A stretch of 64,000 nucleotides of DNA from Aeromicrobium choanae. GTDB taxonomy: Bacteria > Actinomycetota > Actinomycetes > Propionibacteriales > Nocardioidaceae. Of the stretch, positions 32,558-40,097 are shown piece after piece; the first letter of the stretch is position 1; each line of letters begins with the position of its first letter. The notes beneath the pieces were generated by a model, which worked only from the letters and a program-made list of their open reading frames with translations, did not search any database and was not told the origin of the DNA. The position numbers were made by a program, and so were the translations under genes. Location of the stretch: positions 2,728,001-2,792,000 of the forward strand of contig NZ_LT796768.1 in the NCBI RefSeq assembly GCF_900167475.1, in the 5' to 3' direction.

Positions 32558-33649
32558 TCACAGATCCACCGCGACATCGCCCACCGGGACGTTGACGCAG
32601 ACCTTGATCGTTTCGTCGGTGTCGGCACTGACCTCACCGCTGATGACATGGCGCACCGCGCCGTGGAGCTTCTTGACCGCGCAGGTGTTGCACACACCCA
32701 TGCGGCATCCGTACTCGGGGGACAGTCCGGCTGCCTCGGCCTGCTCGAGGATCGTGGCGCCGGAGTTCGGGGCGTCGACGCCACTGGCGTCGAACGAGAC
32801 GGCGCCAGTGGCGTCCTCGGCATCGAGGTCGACCGACGGCACCTTGAAGTACTCGGCCGTGAGCTGCTCGCGGGCGCCGAGGTCGGTGTAGAGCTCGGTG
32901 ACCGTGGCGATGAGGCCTGCCGGTCCGCACACCCACGTGGGGGTGGTGGCCGGGTCGAGCCCGACTCCGCGCAGGTGGTCGAGCGTGATGCGGCCGTTCA
33001 GCCTCGCGTCGGGCTCGGGGTCGCGCGTGTAGACGCGGACCAGGTCGACGAACGGCAGCTCGGCCATCGCGTCGAGCTCGATCGAGAACATCTCGTCGTC
33101 GCGCGAGCGCGCGTAGTGCAGGAAGGTGACGCGGCCCTGGTGGCCGCGGTCGGCCAGGGTGCGCAGCATGCTCATGACGGGGGTGATGCCGGAGCCGCCG
33201 CTGATCAGCGCGATGTGCTCGGGCACGTGCTTCGGCAGGACGAACTCGCCCGCCGCGGGGGAGAGGTACACGACCGTGCCGGGGCGCAGGCTGCCGGCGT
33301 GGAGGAACTGGGAGACGTAGCCGTCGGGGTGGGCCTTGACCGAGACGCTGAACAGGCCGTCCTTGCGCTCCGCCGAGCTCGAGACGCTGAAGACGCGGAC
33401 CCGGCGGGTGCCCTCGACCTCGACGCCGAACTCCACGTGCTGGCCCGGGGTGAAGCCGGACCAGGCGCCGTTGGGACGCAGTACCACGGTGCTGGCGGCG
33501 CCGGTCTCGCGAATGACGTCGACGACGCGGCCACGGACGGCCTTCACGGTGAGCATGGGGTGCAGCAGCGTCAGGTACTCGTCAGGATGGTGAGGAGACG
33601 TCACCTTGGTGACGACCGGTGAGGCCAGGGCCTTGCGGATCAGTCCCAT
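32558..33649 (-). CDS. Ferredoxin-NAD(P)H reductase with C-terminal 2Fe-2S domain (desaturase electron donor)
   Basis: 363 residues in three parts: an FAD-binding barrel (about 35-140, RVRVFSVSSS), an NAD(P)-binding domain (about 145-260, IALISGGSGITPVMSMLRTL and CGPAGL), and a plant-type 2Fe-2S ferredoxin domain with YGCRMGVCNTC and a fourth Cys in IKVCVNVP. It moves electrons from NAD(P)H to the di-iron desaturase. It is the first gene of a two-gene operon behind a cluster of palindromic sites. Confidence 0.92.
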   Translation of the reverse strand: MGLIRKALASPVVTKVTSPHHPDEYLTLLHPMLTVKAVRGRVVDVIRETGAASTVVLRPNGAWSGFTPGQHVEFGVEVEGTRRVRVFSVSSSAERKDGLFSVSVKAHPDGYVSQFLHAGSLRPGTVVYLSPAAGEFVLPKHVPEHIALISGGSGITPVMSMLRTLADRGHQGRVTFLHYARSRDDEMFSIELDAMAELPFVDLVRVYTRDPEPDARLNGRITLDHLRGVGLDPATTPTWVCGPAGLIATVTELYTDLGAREQLTAEYFKVPSVDLDAEDATGAVSFDASGVDAPNSGATILEQAEAAGLSPEYGCRMGVCNTCAVKKLHGAVRHVISGEVSADTDETIKVCVNVPVGDVAVDL

Positions 33650-33685
33650 GGGACTCCTGTCGAAGCGGCGCGGCGAGCGGGGCGG

Positions 33686-33716
33686 TGTTCACCCGAATCA
33701 GTGAACATGTGTTCAC
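33686..33716 (-). promoter_or_regulatory. Palindromic operator cluster upstream of desaturase operon (DesT-like site)
   Basis: 33701-33716 reads GTGAACATGTGTTCAC: 7-bp perfect arms with a 2-base centre, preceded by A. A third half-site TGTTCAC lies at 33686-33692. The half-site AGTGAAC with this spacing matches the Pseudomonas DesT operator as I recall it. The site is about 50 bases upstream of the reductase start. The TetR gene at 35446 is of the FabR/DesT type. Confidence 0.65.
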
Positions 33717-33768
33717 CCAAGGATGGCAGGTGAGGCCGGGGTGGGTCAACACGACGTGCCGTGGCGTG

Positions 33769-33780
33769 GAACACGTGTTC
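33769..33780. promoter_or_regulatory. Second operator-like palindrome
   Basis: GAACACGTGTTC is a perfect 12-bp palindrome of the same type as the site at 33701. It lies between the desaturase operon and the divergent MFS gene; another half-site GTTCAC follows near 33813. Confidence 0.5.
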
Positions 33781-33871
33781 ACCGAGTCCGTCCGTCCGGC
33801 GGCGACGGGTGACGCCGTTCACCCGTGAGGGATGAGCCCGGTGCGACGCTTGCCCGGGCAGGATCTCGACC

Positions 33872-35404
33872 ATGGACAGCCGGGCCGGGCACGCGACTCG
33901 ATGGATCTCCCTCGTCGGGAGCTGCGCCGCGGCGGGGATGGTCTGGCTCGCGTTCGCCGATCTCGGGGTCGCGATCCCCACGATCGCCGACGACCTCGAC
34001 GCGGACCTCGGCGCGCTGCAATGGGCGAACAACGCGTTCAGCCTCGTCACGGGAGCGCTGGTGATCGCCGCGGGCCGGTTCGGCGACGTCCTCGGACGCC
34101 GGCGGATGCTCGTCCTCGGCATCGTGCTGTTCGGCGCCTTCTCGGTCGTCGGCGCCGTGGCTCCCGACGTGCCCACGCTGATCGCGGGGCGCGCGCTCAT
34201 GGGAGTCGGCGCGGCCCTCATCCTGCCCGCCACGCTCGCGCTGATCCCGCCACAGTTCTCCGGGCGGGAGCTGCTGACGGCGTTCGGCGTCTGGCAGGCC
34301 GTGGCGTGGGGCGGGCAGGCGGTCGGGCCGGCCGTCGGCGGCGCGATCACCGACGGCCTCGACTGGAGGTGGCTCTTCTGGATCAACCTGCCCGTCGCCG
34401 CGCTGTCCGCGCTCCTCGTGCTGCGGTACACCCCCGAGTCCCGGGACGAGGGCGCGTCGCGTCGCTCCGACTGGCCGGGCGTCGTCACGATCGCGCTCGC
34501 CGTGTTCGCGCTGCTCTACGCGCTCACCGACGGCCCGGCTGCCGGCTGGGACTCACCGATCGTGATCGCGATGTTCGTCGGCGCCGTCGCGCTGGCCCTC
34601 CTGTGGTGCGTGATCGAGGTGAACGCGAAGGCGCCACTGGTCGACCTGCGGCTCTTCCGGCTGCGCGACTTCGACGGTGCGCTCGTCGCGAACCTCACGA
34701 TGAACCTCGCGTTCGCCGGACTGAGCTACCTGCTGGTGCTGTGGCTGCAGAACGTCCGGGGCTTCAGCGCCGTGGAGGCCGGCCTGCTCATGCTCCCGTC
34801 GACGGTGGGGATCTTCTGCTGCATACCCCTGGGCGGCCGGATGGACGCCCGCTTCGGGTCGCGGCGACCCGTGCTGATCGGCCTGGTCGTGATGAGCGCC
34901 GGACTGCTCGTGCTCGGGACGACGTCGAGCGACTCCTCGCTGTGGCTGATGGCGATCGGGCTCGTCGTGGTGGGCCTCGGGCTCGGTCTGCTCTCCACCC
35001 CGATCTCGAACACCGCCGTCGGCAACGTGCCGTCCCACCTCGCCGGGACGGCCGCCGGCGTCTTCAAGATGTCGAGCATGGTCGGCGGGGCGATCGGGGT
35101 CGCCCTGCTGAGTGCTCTCGGCCGGGGGCTCAGTGTCGGCGAGTGGACCGACGCCGCGGCCGCGTCCGGGGTGGAGCCGGGGACCATCGACGACCTCCGC
35201 GCCGCGCTGGTGAACTCCTCGTCGTTCGCCGACGCCCTGGCCACGCTCCCGGAGCAGACCCGCGCGCAGGTCACGGATGCGGCCATGTCCGCCTTCTCCG
35301 CCGGCGTGGGCGACGCGATGGTGGTCACGGGAGCGATCAGCCTCGTCGCCACCGTGGTCGTGTGGTTCCTCTGGCAGCGGCGCGACCGCACGCCGGTGGA
35401 CTGA
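33872..35404 (+). CDS. MFS drug exporter, DHA2 (EmrB/QacA, 14-helix) family
   Basis: 510 residues with about 14 membrane helices. Motif A appears as GRFGDVLGRRRMLVLG after helix 2 and motif C-like GVWQAVAWGGQAVGPAVGGAITDGLDWRWLFWINLP in helix 5 and beyond, both typical of proton-coupled DHA2 exporters. Substrate unknown. It is divergent from the desaturase operon and shares its operator-rich upstream region, and the DesT-like TetR gene follows 41 bases after it, so export of a fatty-acid-related compound is possible but only inferred. Confidence 0.88.
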   Translation: MDSRAGHATRWISLVGSCAAAGMVWLAFADLGVAIPTIADDLDADLGALQWANNAFSLVTGALVIAAGRFGDVLGRRRMLVLGIVLFGAFSVVGAVAPDVPTLIAGRALMGVGAALILPATLALIPPQFSGRELLTAFGVWQAVAWGGQAVGPAVGGAITDGLDWRWLFWINLPVAALSALLVLRYTPESRDEGASRRSDWPGVVTIALAVFALLYALTDGPAAGWDSPIVIAMFVGAVALALLWCVIEVNAKAPLVDLRLFRLRDFDGALVANLTMNLAFAGLSYLLVLWLQNVRGFSAVEAGLLMLPSTVGIFCCIPLGGRMDARFGSRRPVLIGLVVMSAGLLVLGTTSSDSSLWLMAIGLVVVGLGLGLLSTPISNTAVGNVPSHLAGTAAGVFKMSSMVGGAIGVALLSALGRGLSVGEWTDAAAASGVEPGTIDDLRAALVNSSSFADALATLPEQTRAQVTDAAMSAFSAGVGDAMVVTGAISLVATVVVWFLWQRRDRTPVD

Positions 35405-35433
35405 GCGAGATCCGGCCCGCGAGGCGGTGCCTC

Positions 35434-35439
35434 TAGGCT
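35434..35439 (+). promoter_or_regulatory. -10 element (TAGGCT) of TetR gene
   Basis: TAGGCT ends 6 bases before the GTG at 35446, a leaderless arrangement; it supports this start. Confidence 0.4.
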
Positions 35440-35445
35440 GGGCGC

Positions 35446-36072
35446 GTGTCCGAGGCCGTCAACGCGCGTCAGCTCCAGAAGGAGCGCACGCGTGGGGCGT
35501 TGCTCGACGCCGCGCTCGAGCTGAGCAGCGAGCAGGGCTTCGCCCAGACCAGCCTGCGACAGGTGGCCAAGCGCGCGGGTGTGGTCCCGGCGGCGTTCTA
35601 CCGGCACTTCGCGTCCATGGACGAGCTCGGCCTGGCCCTCGTCGAGCGCTGCTTCGGGACCCTGCGCACGATGATCCGCGACGCCTCGCGCGATCCCGAG
35701 GTCTTCCTGCAGATCATCGACGCGGCCGCGCAGATCCTGATCGACGCGGTGAAGGAGAACAAGGCCGACTTCGCCTTCGTGGCGCGCGAGCGCGTCGGGG
35801 GGTCCGAGGCCGTGCGCCGGGCCATCGGCCACGAGCTCGACCTGTTCGTCTCCGAGCTCGCGGTGGTGCTGGCCCGCCTGCCCAACATCGAGACCTGGAG
35901 CGCCGACGACGTCCAGATGGTGTCGCGCCTCTTCGTCCGCAACATGGTCGCGAACGCGGAGGAGGTCGTCGAGATGCCGGCCGGGCGTCCCGACCTCGAG
36001 GAGAAGATCCGCGAGGGCGCGCGGCGGCAGATGCGCCTCATCGTGCTCGGCTTCAAGGACTGGCGCAGTTGA
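35446..36072 (+). CDS. TetR-family regulator, FabR/DesT-like
   Basis: 208 residues. The helix-turn-helix TSLRQVAKRAGVVPAAFYRHFASMDELGLALVERCFGTLRTMIR matches the FabR/DesT subgroup (PxxFYRHFxDMDELG...L), which senses the saturation state of acyl-CoA and controls desaturase or unsaturated-fatty-acid genes. A DesT-type palindrome lies in front of the nearby desaturase operon. I infer that it controls that operon and perhaps the MFS gene. Confidence 0.82.
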   Translation: MSEAVNARQLQKERTRGALLDAALELSSEQGFAQTSLRQVAKRAGVVPAAFYRHFASMDELGLALVERCFGTLRTMIRDASRDPEVFLQIIDAAAQILIDAVKENKADFAFVARERVGGSEAVRRAIGHELDLFVSELAVVLARLPNIETWSADDVQMVSRLFVRNMVANAEEVVEMPAGRPDLEEKIREGARRQMRLIVLGFKDWRS

Positions 36073-36107
36073 GCGGGACGTCACCGGCGTCCGGGCACGA
36101 TGGAGGC

Positions 36108-36812
36108 ATGACGAGTTCCGAGGCGTCCGAGTCCCTGGACCTCGGGGTCCTGCGCCAGCTGGCCGGGACCCCGCACGGACCGGTGGAGTTCCGTCGACGC
36201 CTGCGCGAGGCCCAGCAGCAGATGTCGGGCTTCCTGATGGAGTACAAGTTCGCCCTCGACGAGATCGAGACGAAGATCTCGATCCTGCGCGAGGAGTTCG
36301 AGCTGGCCCACGAGTACAGCCCGATCGAGCACGTGAAGTCGCGGCTGAAGTCGCTCGAGAGCCTCGTGGCCAAGGTGGACCGCACCGGCTGCCCCCGTGA
36401 CCTGCCCACGGTCCGCGAGCGGATCCGCGACATCGCCGGCATCCGGGTGTCGTGCGTGTTCGTCGAGGACACGTACCGCTTCGCGCGGATGCTCACGCAG
36501 CAGCAGGACCTGACGGTGCTGGAGACCAAGGACTACATCGCCGAGCCCAAGCCCAACGGCTACCGCAGCCTGCACCTGATCCTCCAGCTGCCGGTGTTTC
36601 TCTCCGACCGCACGGTGCATGTGCCGGTCGAGGTGCAGATCCGCACGATCGCGATGGACTTCTGGGCCAGCGTCGAGCACCAGATCTACTACAAGTACGG
36701 CATGCACGTGCCCGAGCACCTGAGCGCCAAGCTCACCGAGGTGGCCGGCACCGCCGCCGACCTCGACGACCAGATGGGCCGCTTGCGCGAGGAGATCCGT
36801 TCCCTGAGCTGA
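36108..36812 (+). CDS. Small alarmone synthetase (RelA/SpoT synthetase-only, RelQ-like)
   Basis: 234 residues, a (p)ppGpp synthetase domain without hydrolase, TGS or ACT domains. Conserved: IEHVKSRLKSLESLVAKV, RERIRDIAGIRVSC (RxKD-to-DIAG core), KDYIAEPKPNGYRSLHL, VPVEVQIRTIAMDFWASVEHQIYYK. It transfers pyrophosphate from ATP to GDP/GTP, a stringent-response signal. ATG at 36108 with GGAGG just upstream is chosen; longer forms overlap the TetR gene. C-terminal helices resemble the tetramerisation region of RelQ enzymes. Confidence 0.9.
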   Translation: MTSSEASESLDLGVLRQLAGTPHGPVEFRRRLREAQQQMSGFLMEYKFALDEIETKISILREEFELAHEYSPIEHVKSRLKSLESLVAKVDRTGCPRDLPTVRERIRDIAGIRVSCVFVEDTYRFARMLTQQQDLTVLETKDYIAEPKPNGYRSLHLILQLPVFLSDRTVHVPVEVQIRTIAMDFWASVEHQIYYKYGMHVPEHLSAKLTEVAGTAADLDDQMGRLREEIRSLS

Positions 36813-36829
36813 CGGGCATCGGCTAGAGT

Positions 36830-36849
36830 GACTAAGCAAGCGCTTAGTC
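36830..36849 (+). promoter_or_regulatory. Palindromic operator before acyl-CoA dehydrogenase gene
   Basis: GACTAAGC, 4 bases, GCTTAGTC: perfect 8-bp arms, directly after a -10-like TAGAGT (36824-36829) and 11 bases before the start codon. The inner 12-mer AAGC(A/G)AGCGCTT recurs at 43706-43717. Typical of a TetR-family site for acyl-CoA metabolism; the regulator is not identified. Confidence 0.65.
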
Positions 36850-36860
36850 AGGAGTTCTCC

Positions 36861-38654
36861 ATGTCCGTGGTCCTGTCCCGTCGGGACGTCGATTTCCTTC
36901 TGTTCGACTGGCTCCGTGCCGCCGATCTCGCCCAGCGCGAGCGGTACGAAGAGCACTCGAAGGAGACCTTCGACGCCGTCCTCGACCTGTCCGAGACGAT
37001 CGCCACCGAGCGCTTCGCGCCGATCAACCGGCTGCTCGACACGCAGGAGCCGGTCGTGGGGGAGGACGGCAAGGTCGTCCTGCCGGCCGAGCTCAGCGCC
37101 GCGCTGGCCGTGTACCGCGACTCCGGGATGCCCGCGGGCGTGTTCGACGCCGAGCTCGGCGGGATGCAGCTGCCCTTCGTGGTGAGCCAGGGTGCCTTCG
37201 CCTTCTTCCAGGCGGCGAGCGCCGCGGCGTCGTCGTACCCGTTCCTGTCCACCGGCAACGCCAACCTGCTGGTCGAGCACGGCTCGCCGGAGCAGGTCCG
37301 CGACTACGCCGTGCCCGTGATCGAGGGCCGCTGGTACGGAACGATGTGCTTGTCGGAGCCGCAGGCCGGCTCGTCGCTCGGCGACATCACCACGCGCGCC
37401 GTGCGCCAGGATGACGGCACCTACCGCCTGTTCGGCACGAAGATGTGGATCTCCGGCGGCGACCACGAGCTGACCGAGAACATCGTGCACCTCGTGCTGG
37501 CGAAGGTCGAGGGAGCGCCCCCGGGCGTCAAGGGGATCTCGCTGTTCATCGTGCCGAAGTACCTCGTCGAGGACGGTGTCATCGGTGAGCGGAACGACGT
37601 GGCGCTGGTCGGCCTCAACCACAAGATGGGCTGGCGCGGCACCACGAACACGCTGCTGAACTTCGGCGAGGGGCTCGCCACGCCCGGCGGCGCCCCCGGC
37701 GCGGTGGGCCACCGCGTGGGCGAGGAGGGCCAGGGCCTGGCCCAGATGTTCCACATGATGAACGAGGCCCGGATCTCGGTGGGGATGGGCGCGGTGGCGC
37801 TCGGCTACACCGGCTACCTGCACGCCCTCGAGTACGCCCGCACGCGCACCCAGGGCCGCGTGCCCGGCGCGAAGGACCCGTCCGCGCCGATGGTGCCGCT
37901 GACCCAGCACGCCGACGTCCGGCGCATGCTGCTGGCGCAGAAGTCCTACGTCGAGGGCGGTCTCGGCCTGCTGCTGTACTGCTCGCGCCTCATCGACGAG
38001 CAGCTCACGGGCGGCGACGAGGCCGCGAGGACCCGGGCCCACGACCTGCTCGAGGTGCTGACCCCGATCGCCAAGTCGTGGCCGTCCCAGTGGTGCCTGG
38101 CCGCGAACGACCTCGCCATCCAGGTGCACGGCGGCTACGGCTACACCCGCGACTACGCGGTGGAGCAGTTCTACCGCGACAACCGCCTCAACCCGATCCA
38201 CGAGGGGACGCACGGCATCCAGAGCCTCGACCTGCTGGGCCGCAAGGTCATCGCCGGTGGGGGAGCAGGGCTGGCCACGCTCGTCGGCGCCATCAAGGAG
38301 ACCACCACGCGCGCCGCCGCCGTCGACGGCCCGGCGGCCGCCTACGCCGCGCAGCTGGACGCGCGGGTGGACCGTCTCGTCGAGGTCACGTCGCAGCTGT
38401 GGGCCGGAGGTGACCCGGCGCTGGCGCTGGCGAACTCCGCCGTCTACCTCGAGGCCGCGGGCCACGTCGTGGTCGCGTGGATCTGGCTCGAGCAGCTGCT
38501 CGCGGTGGGCGACCGCTCGGACGCCTTCTTCGACGGCAAGCGCGCCGCGACCCGGTACTTCTTCGCGTTCGAGCTGCCGAAGGTCGACCCGCAGTTCGAC
38601 CTGCTGGCGTCGCTGGACCGGACCGTGCTGGACCTGGATCCCGCGTCGCTCTGA
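36861..38654 (+). CDS. Acyl-CoA dehydrogenase, ~600-residue class (DmdC/FadE5-like)
   Basis: 597 residues, longer than ordinary acyl-CoA dehydrogenases because of a C-terminal helical extension (from about residue 470), as in FadE5 and DmdC. Flavin/substrate segments: GTMCLSEPQAGSSLGDITTRA, LFGTKMWISGGDHEL, NEARISVGMGAVALGYTGYLHALEYARTR, and IHEGTHGIQSLDLLGRK with the catalytic Glu. It forms 2-enoyl-CoA using FAD. ATG at 36861 has GGAG upstream; a GTG in the operator was rejected. The exact acyl chain length cannot be told. Confidence 0.92.
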   Translation: MSVVLSRRDVDFLLFDWLRAADLAQRERYEEHSKETFDAVLDLSETIATERFAPINRLLDTQEPVVGEDGKVVLPAELSAALAVYRDSGMPAGVFDAELGGMQLPFVVSQGAFAFFQAASAAASSYPFLSTGNANLLVEHGSPEQVRDYAVPVIEGRWYGTMCLSEPQAGSSLGDITTRAVRQDDGTYRLFGTKMWISGGDHELTENIVHLVLAKVEGAPPGVKGISLFIVPKYLVEDGVIGERNDVALVGLNHKMGWRGTTNTLLNFGEGLATPGGAPGAVGHRVGEEGQGLAQMFHMMNEARISVGMGAVALGYTGYLHALEYARTRTQGRVPGAKDPSAPMVPLTQHADVRRMLLAQKSYVEGGLGLLLYCSRLIDEQLTGGDEAARTRAHDLLEVLTPIAKSWPSQWCLAANDLAIQVHGGYGYTRDYAVEQFYRDNRLNPIHEGTHGIQSLDLLGRKVIAGGGAGLATLVGAIKETTTRAAAVDGPAAAYAAQLDARVDRLVEVTSQLWAGGDPALALANSAVYLEAAGHVVVAWIWLEQLLAVGDRSDAFFDGKRAATRYFFAFELPKVDPQFDLLASLDRTVLDLDPASL

Positions 38655-38661
38655 GATCTGG

Positions 38662-38701
38662 GCGCGGGGTCGTCGTGAAGGGGAGGACGACGGCCCCGCG
38701 C
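38662..38701. terminator. Bidirectional terminator
   Basis: A long G+C-rich hairpin (GCGCGGGGTCGTCGT with ACGACGGCCCCGCGC, one G-U pair) exactly fills the 49-base gap between convergent genes. Confidence 0.75.
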
Positions 38702-38703
38702 TG

Positions 38704-39114
38704 TCAGGCGGTCGTTGCCGCCCGGGCGAGCGCGGCCTTGACCCGCCGCATGCCCGCCAGGCCCACGGGAGCGCCGCAGTAGGCGCCGCAGTGGATCGCG
38801 ACCTCGGTGATCTCCTCGGCCGTCAGCCCGTTGCGCAAGCCCCCCAGGACGTGCGCCTCGAGCTCGTCCCCGTGGCCACCGGCCACGAGCAGGGCGATCG
38901 TGACGAGGCTTCGCGACCGTCGGTCGAGCGCCTCGCGGTTCCACAGAGTGCCCCAGACCTGGCCCGTGAGCAGGTGCTGCTGCTCGTCCCCCGGGCCCGC
39001 CTCGCGCTCCAGGGTCCGTCTCACGTACGCCTCGCCGAGCACGGCGCGCCGCGTGGCGAGACCCTGCCGGACCGTGGGGTCGTCGGAGGACTCGAGGTCC
39101 GACAGCACGCTCAC
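38704..39114 (-). CDS. Carboxymuconolactone decarboxylase family protein
   Basis: 136 residues, similar to PcaC-type gamma-carboxymuconolactone decarboxylase: GQVWGTLWNREALDRRSRSLVTIALLVAGGHGDELEAHVLGGLRNGLTAEEITEVAIHCGAYCGAPVGLAGM. Family members decarboxylate or isomerise lactones; others are alkyl-hydroperoxide-type. No other protocatechuate-pathway gene is nearby. Its start overlaps the stop of the Ldh-type gene by four bases, so it is the third gene of the monooxygenase operon. Confidence 0.85.
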   Translation of the reverse strand: MSVLSDLESSDDPTVRQGLATRRAVLGEAYVRRTLEREAGPGDEQQHLLTGQVWGTLWNREALDRRSRSLVTIALLVAGGHGDELEAHVLGGLRNGLTAEEITEVAIHCGAYCGAPVGLAGMRRVKAALARAATTA

Positions 39115-40097
39115 GCGGGCGACCCCACGAAGTCGCGCAGGAGGTCCACGATCTCGTCGGCCACCTCGATCTCGCCGGCGGCCAGCGTGGCGTCACGGGC
39201 GACGACCGACCGATCGAACGGCATGCGGACCGGGGACTGCGGATCGACCGGCTTCGTCGCGCGCACCCAGTCGCCGTAGTCGCCGGCGCGCTGGGAGAAG
39301 TCGGCCGAGAAGGCGTTCGGGTCCATCACGACCATGAAGAAGCCCATGTCCGTCAGCCACGGCGGGTCGGCCTCGGCGCCCGACATCATGCCGAGCAGCT
39401 GCGCGCTGATCGCCAGGCCCGAGCCCTTGTGGCCGCCCCAGGGCGCGATGGCCCCGCCGTCCAGGGCGGCCGCGGGATCGGTGGTGGGAGCGCCGTCCGG
39501 CCCGAAGGCGAGGCCGGGCTCGAGCTCCTGGCCGGTCTTGATCGCGAACGAGAGGTCGGCGAGCATCGCCGCCGACGTGCCGATGTCCCAGATGATCGGC
39601 TGGCCGGGAGTCGGGAACCCCCACGCCACCGGGTTGGTGCCGAAGCGACCCTCGGCCCCGCCGTGCGGCGCGACGGTCGGGCCGCCGCTGGAGGCGACGA
39701 AGCCGACCAGTCCCGCGGCGGTCACCATCTCCAGGTAGTAGGTGAACATGCCCGTGCACCACGTGCGCCGGGCCGTACCCGCCACCACGGGGACGTGGCG
39801 AGCCTTCTCGATCAGCGTCTCGGTCAGCTGCTTGGCCACGATGTAGCCGAGCTGGTCGCCACCGTCGAGGGCGATGCTGGACGCCGTCTCCTGCTCGACG
39901 ACGATCGGACCGAAGGGCTCGGACCTGCGCAGCCGCTCCACCAGCGTGGCGGCCCGGGGGAGTCCGCCCACGTCGAAGCCGCGCACGGTGCAGTCGATGA
40001 GGTGGTCGGCGATGATCGTCTGCTGCTCGTCGTCGTACCCGAACCGGGACATGGCCTGCCGGACGAGCTCGTGCGCGTCCTTGATGTCAATCTTCAT
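39111..40097 (-). CDS. Ldh-family oxidoreductase (malate/L-lactate dehydrogenase type)
   Basis: 328 residues of the type-2 malate/lactate/ureidoglycolate dehydrogenase family, which oxidises 2-hydroxy acids with NAD(P)+. Recognisable: ADHLIDCTVRGFDVGGLPRA, VAGTARRTWCTGMFTYYLEMVTAAGLVGFVASSGGPTVAPHGGAEGRFGTNPVAWGFPTP, and HKGSGLAISAQLLGMMSGA. In the usual family the early segment carries a catalytic His (SHG); here the corresponding region is RTWCTGM, so substrate use may differ. ATG at 40097 follows GGGAG and overlaps the monooxygenase stop (ATGA). Confidence 0.85.
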   Translation of the reverse strand: MKIDIKDAHELVRQAMSRFGYDDEQQTIIADHLIDCTVRGFDVGGLPRAATLVERLRRSEPFGPIVVEQETASSIALDGGDQLGYIVAKQLTETLIEKARHVPVVAGTARRTWCTGMFTYYLEMVTAAGLVGFVASSGGPTVAPHGGAEGRFGTNPVAWGFPTPGQPIIWDIGTSAAMLADLSFAIKTGQELEPGLAFGPDGAPTTDPAAALDGGAIAPWGGHKGSGLAISAQLLGMMSGAEADPPWLTDMGFFMVVMDPNAFSADFSQRAGDYGDWVRATKPVDPQSPVRMPFDRSVVARDATLAAGEIEVADEIVDLLRDFVGSPA

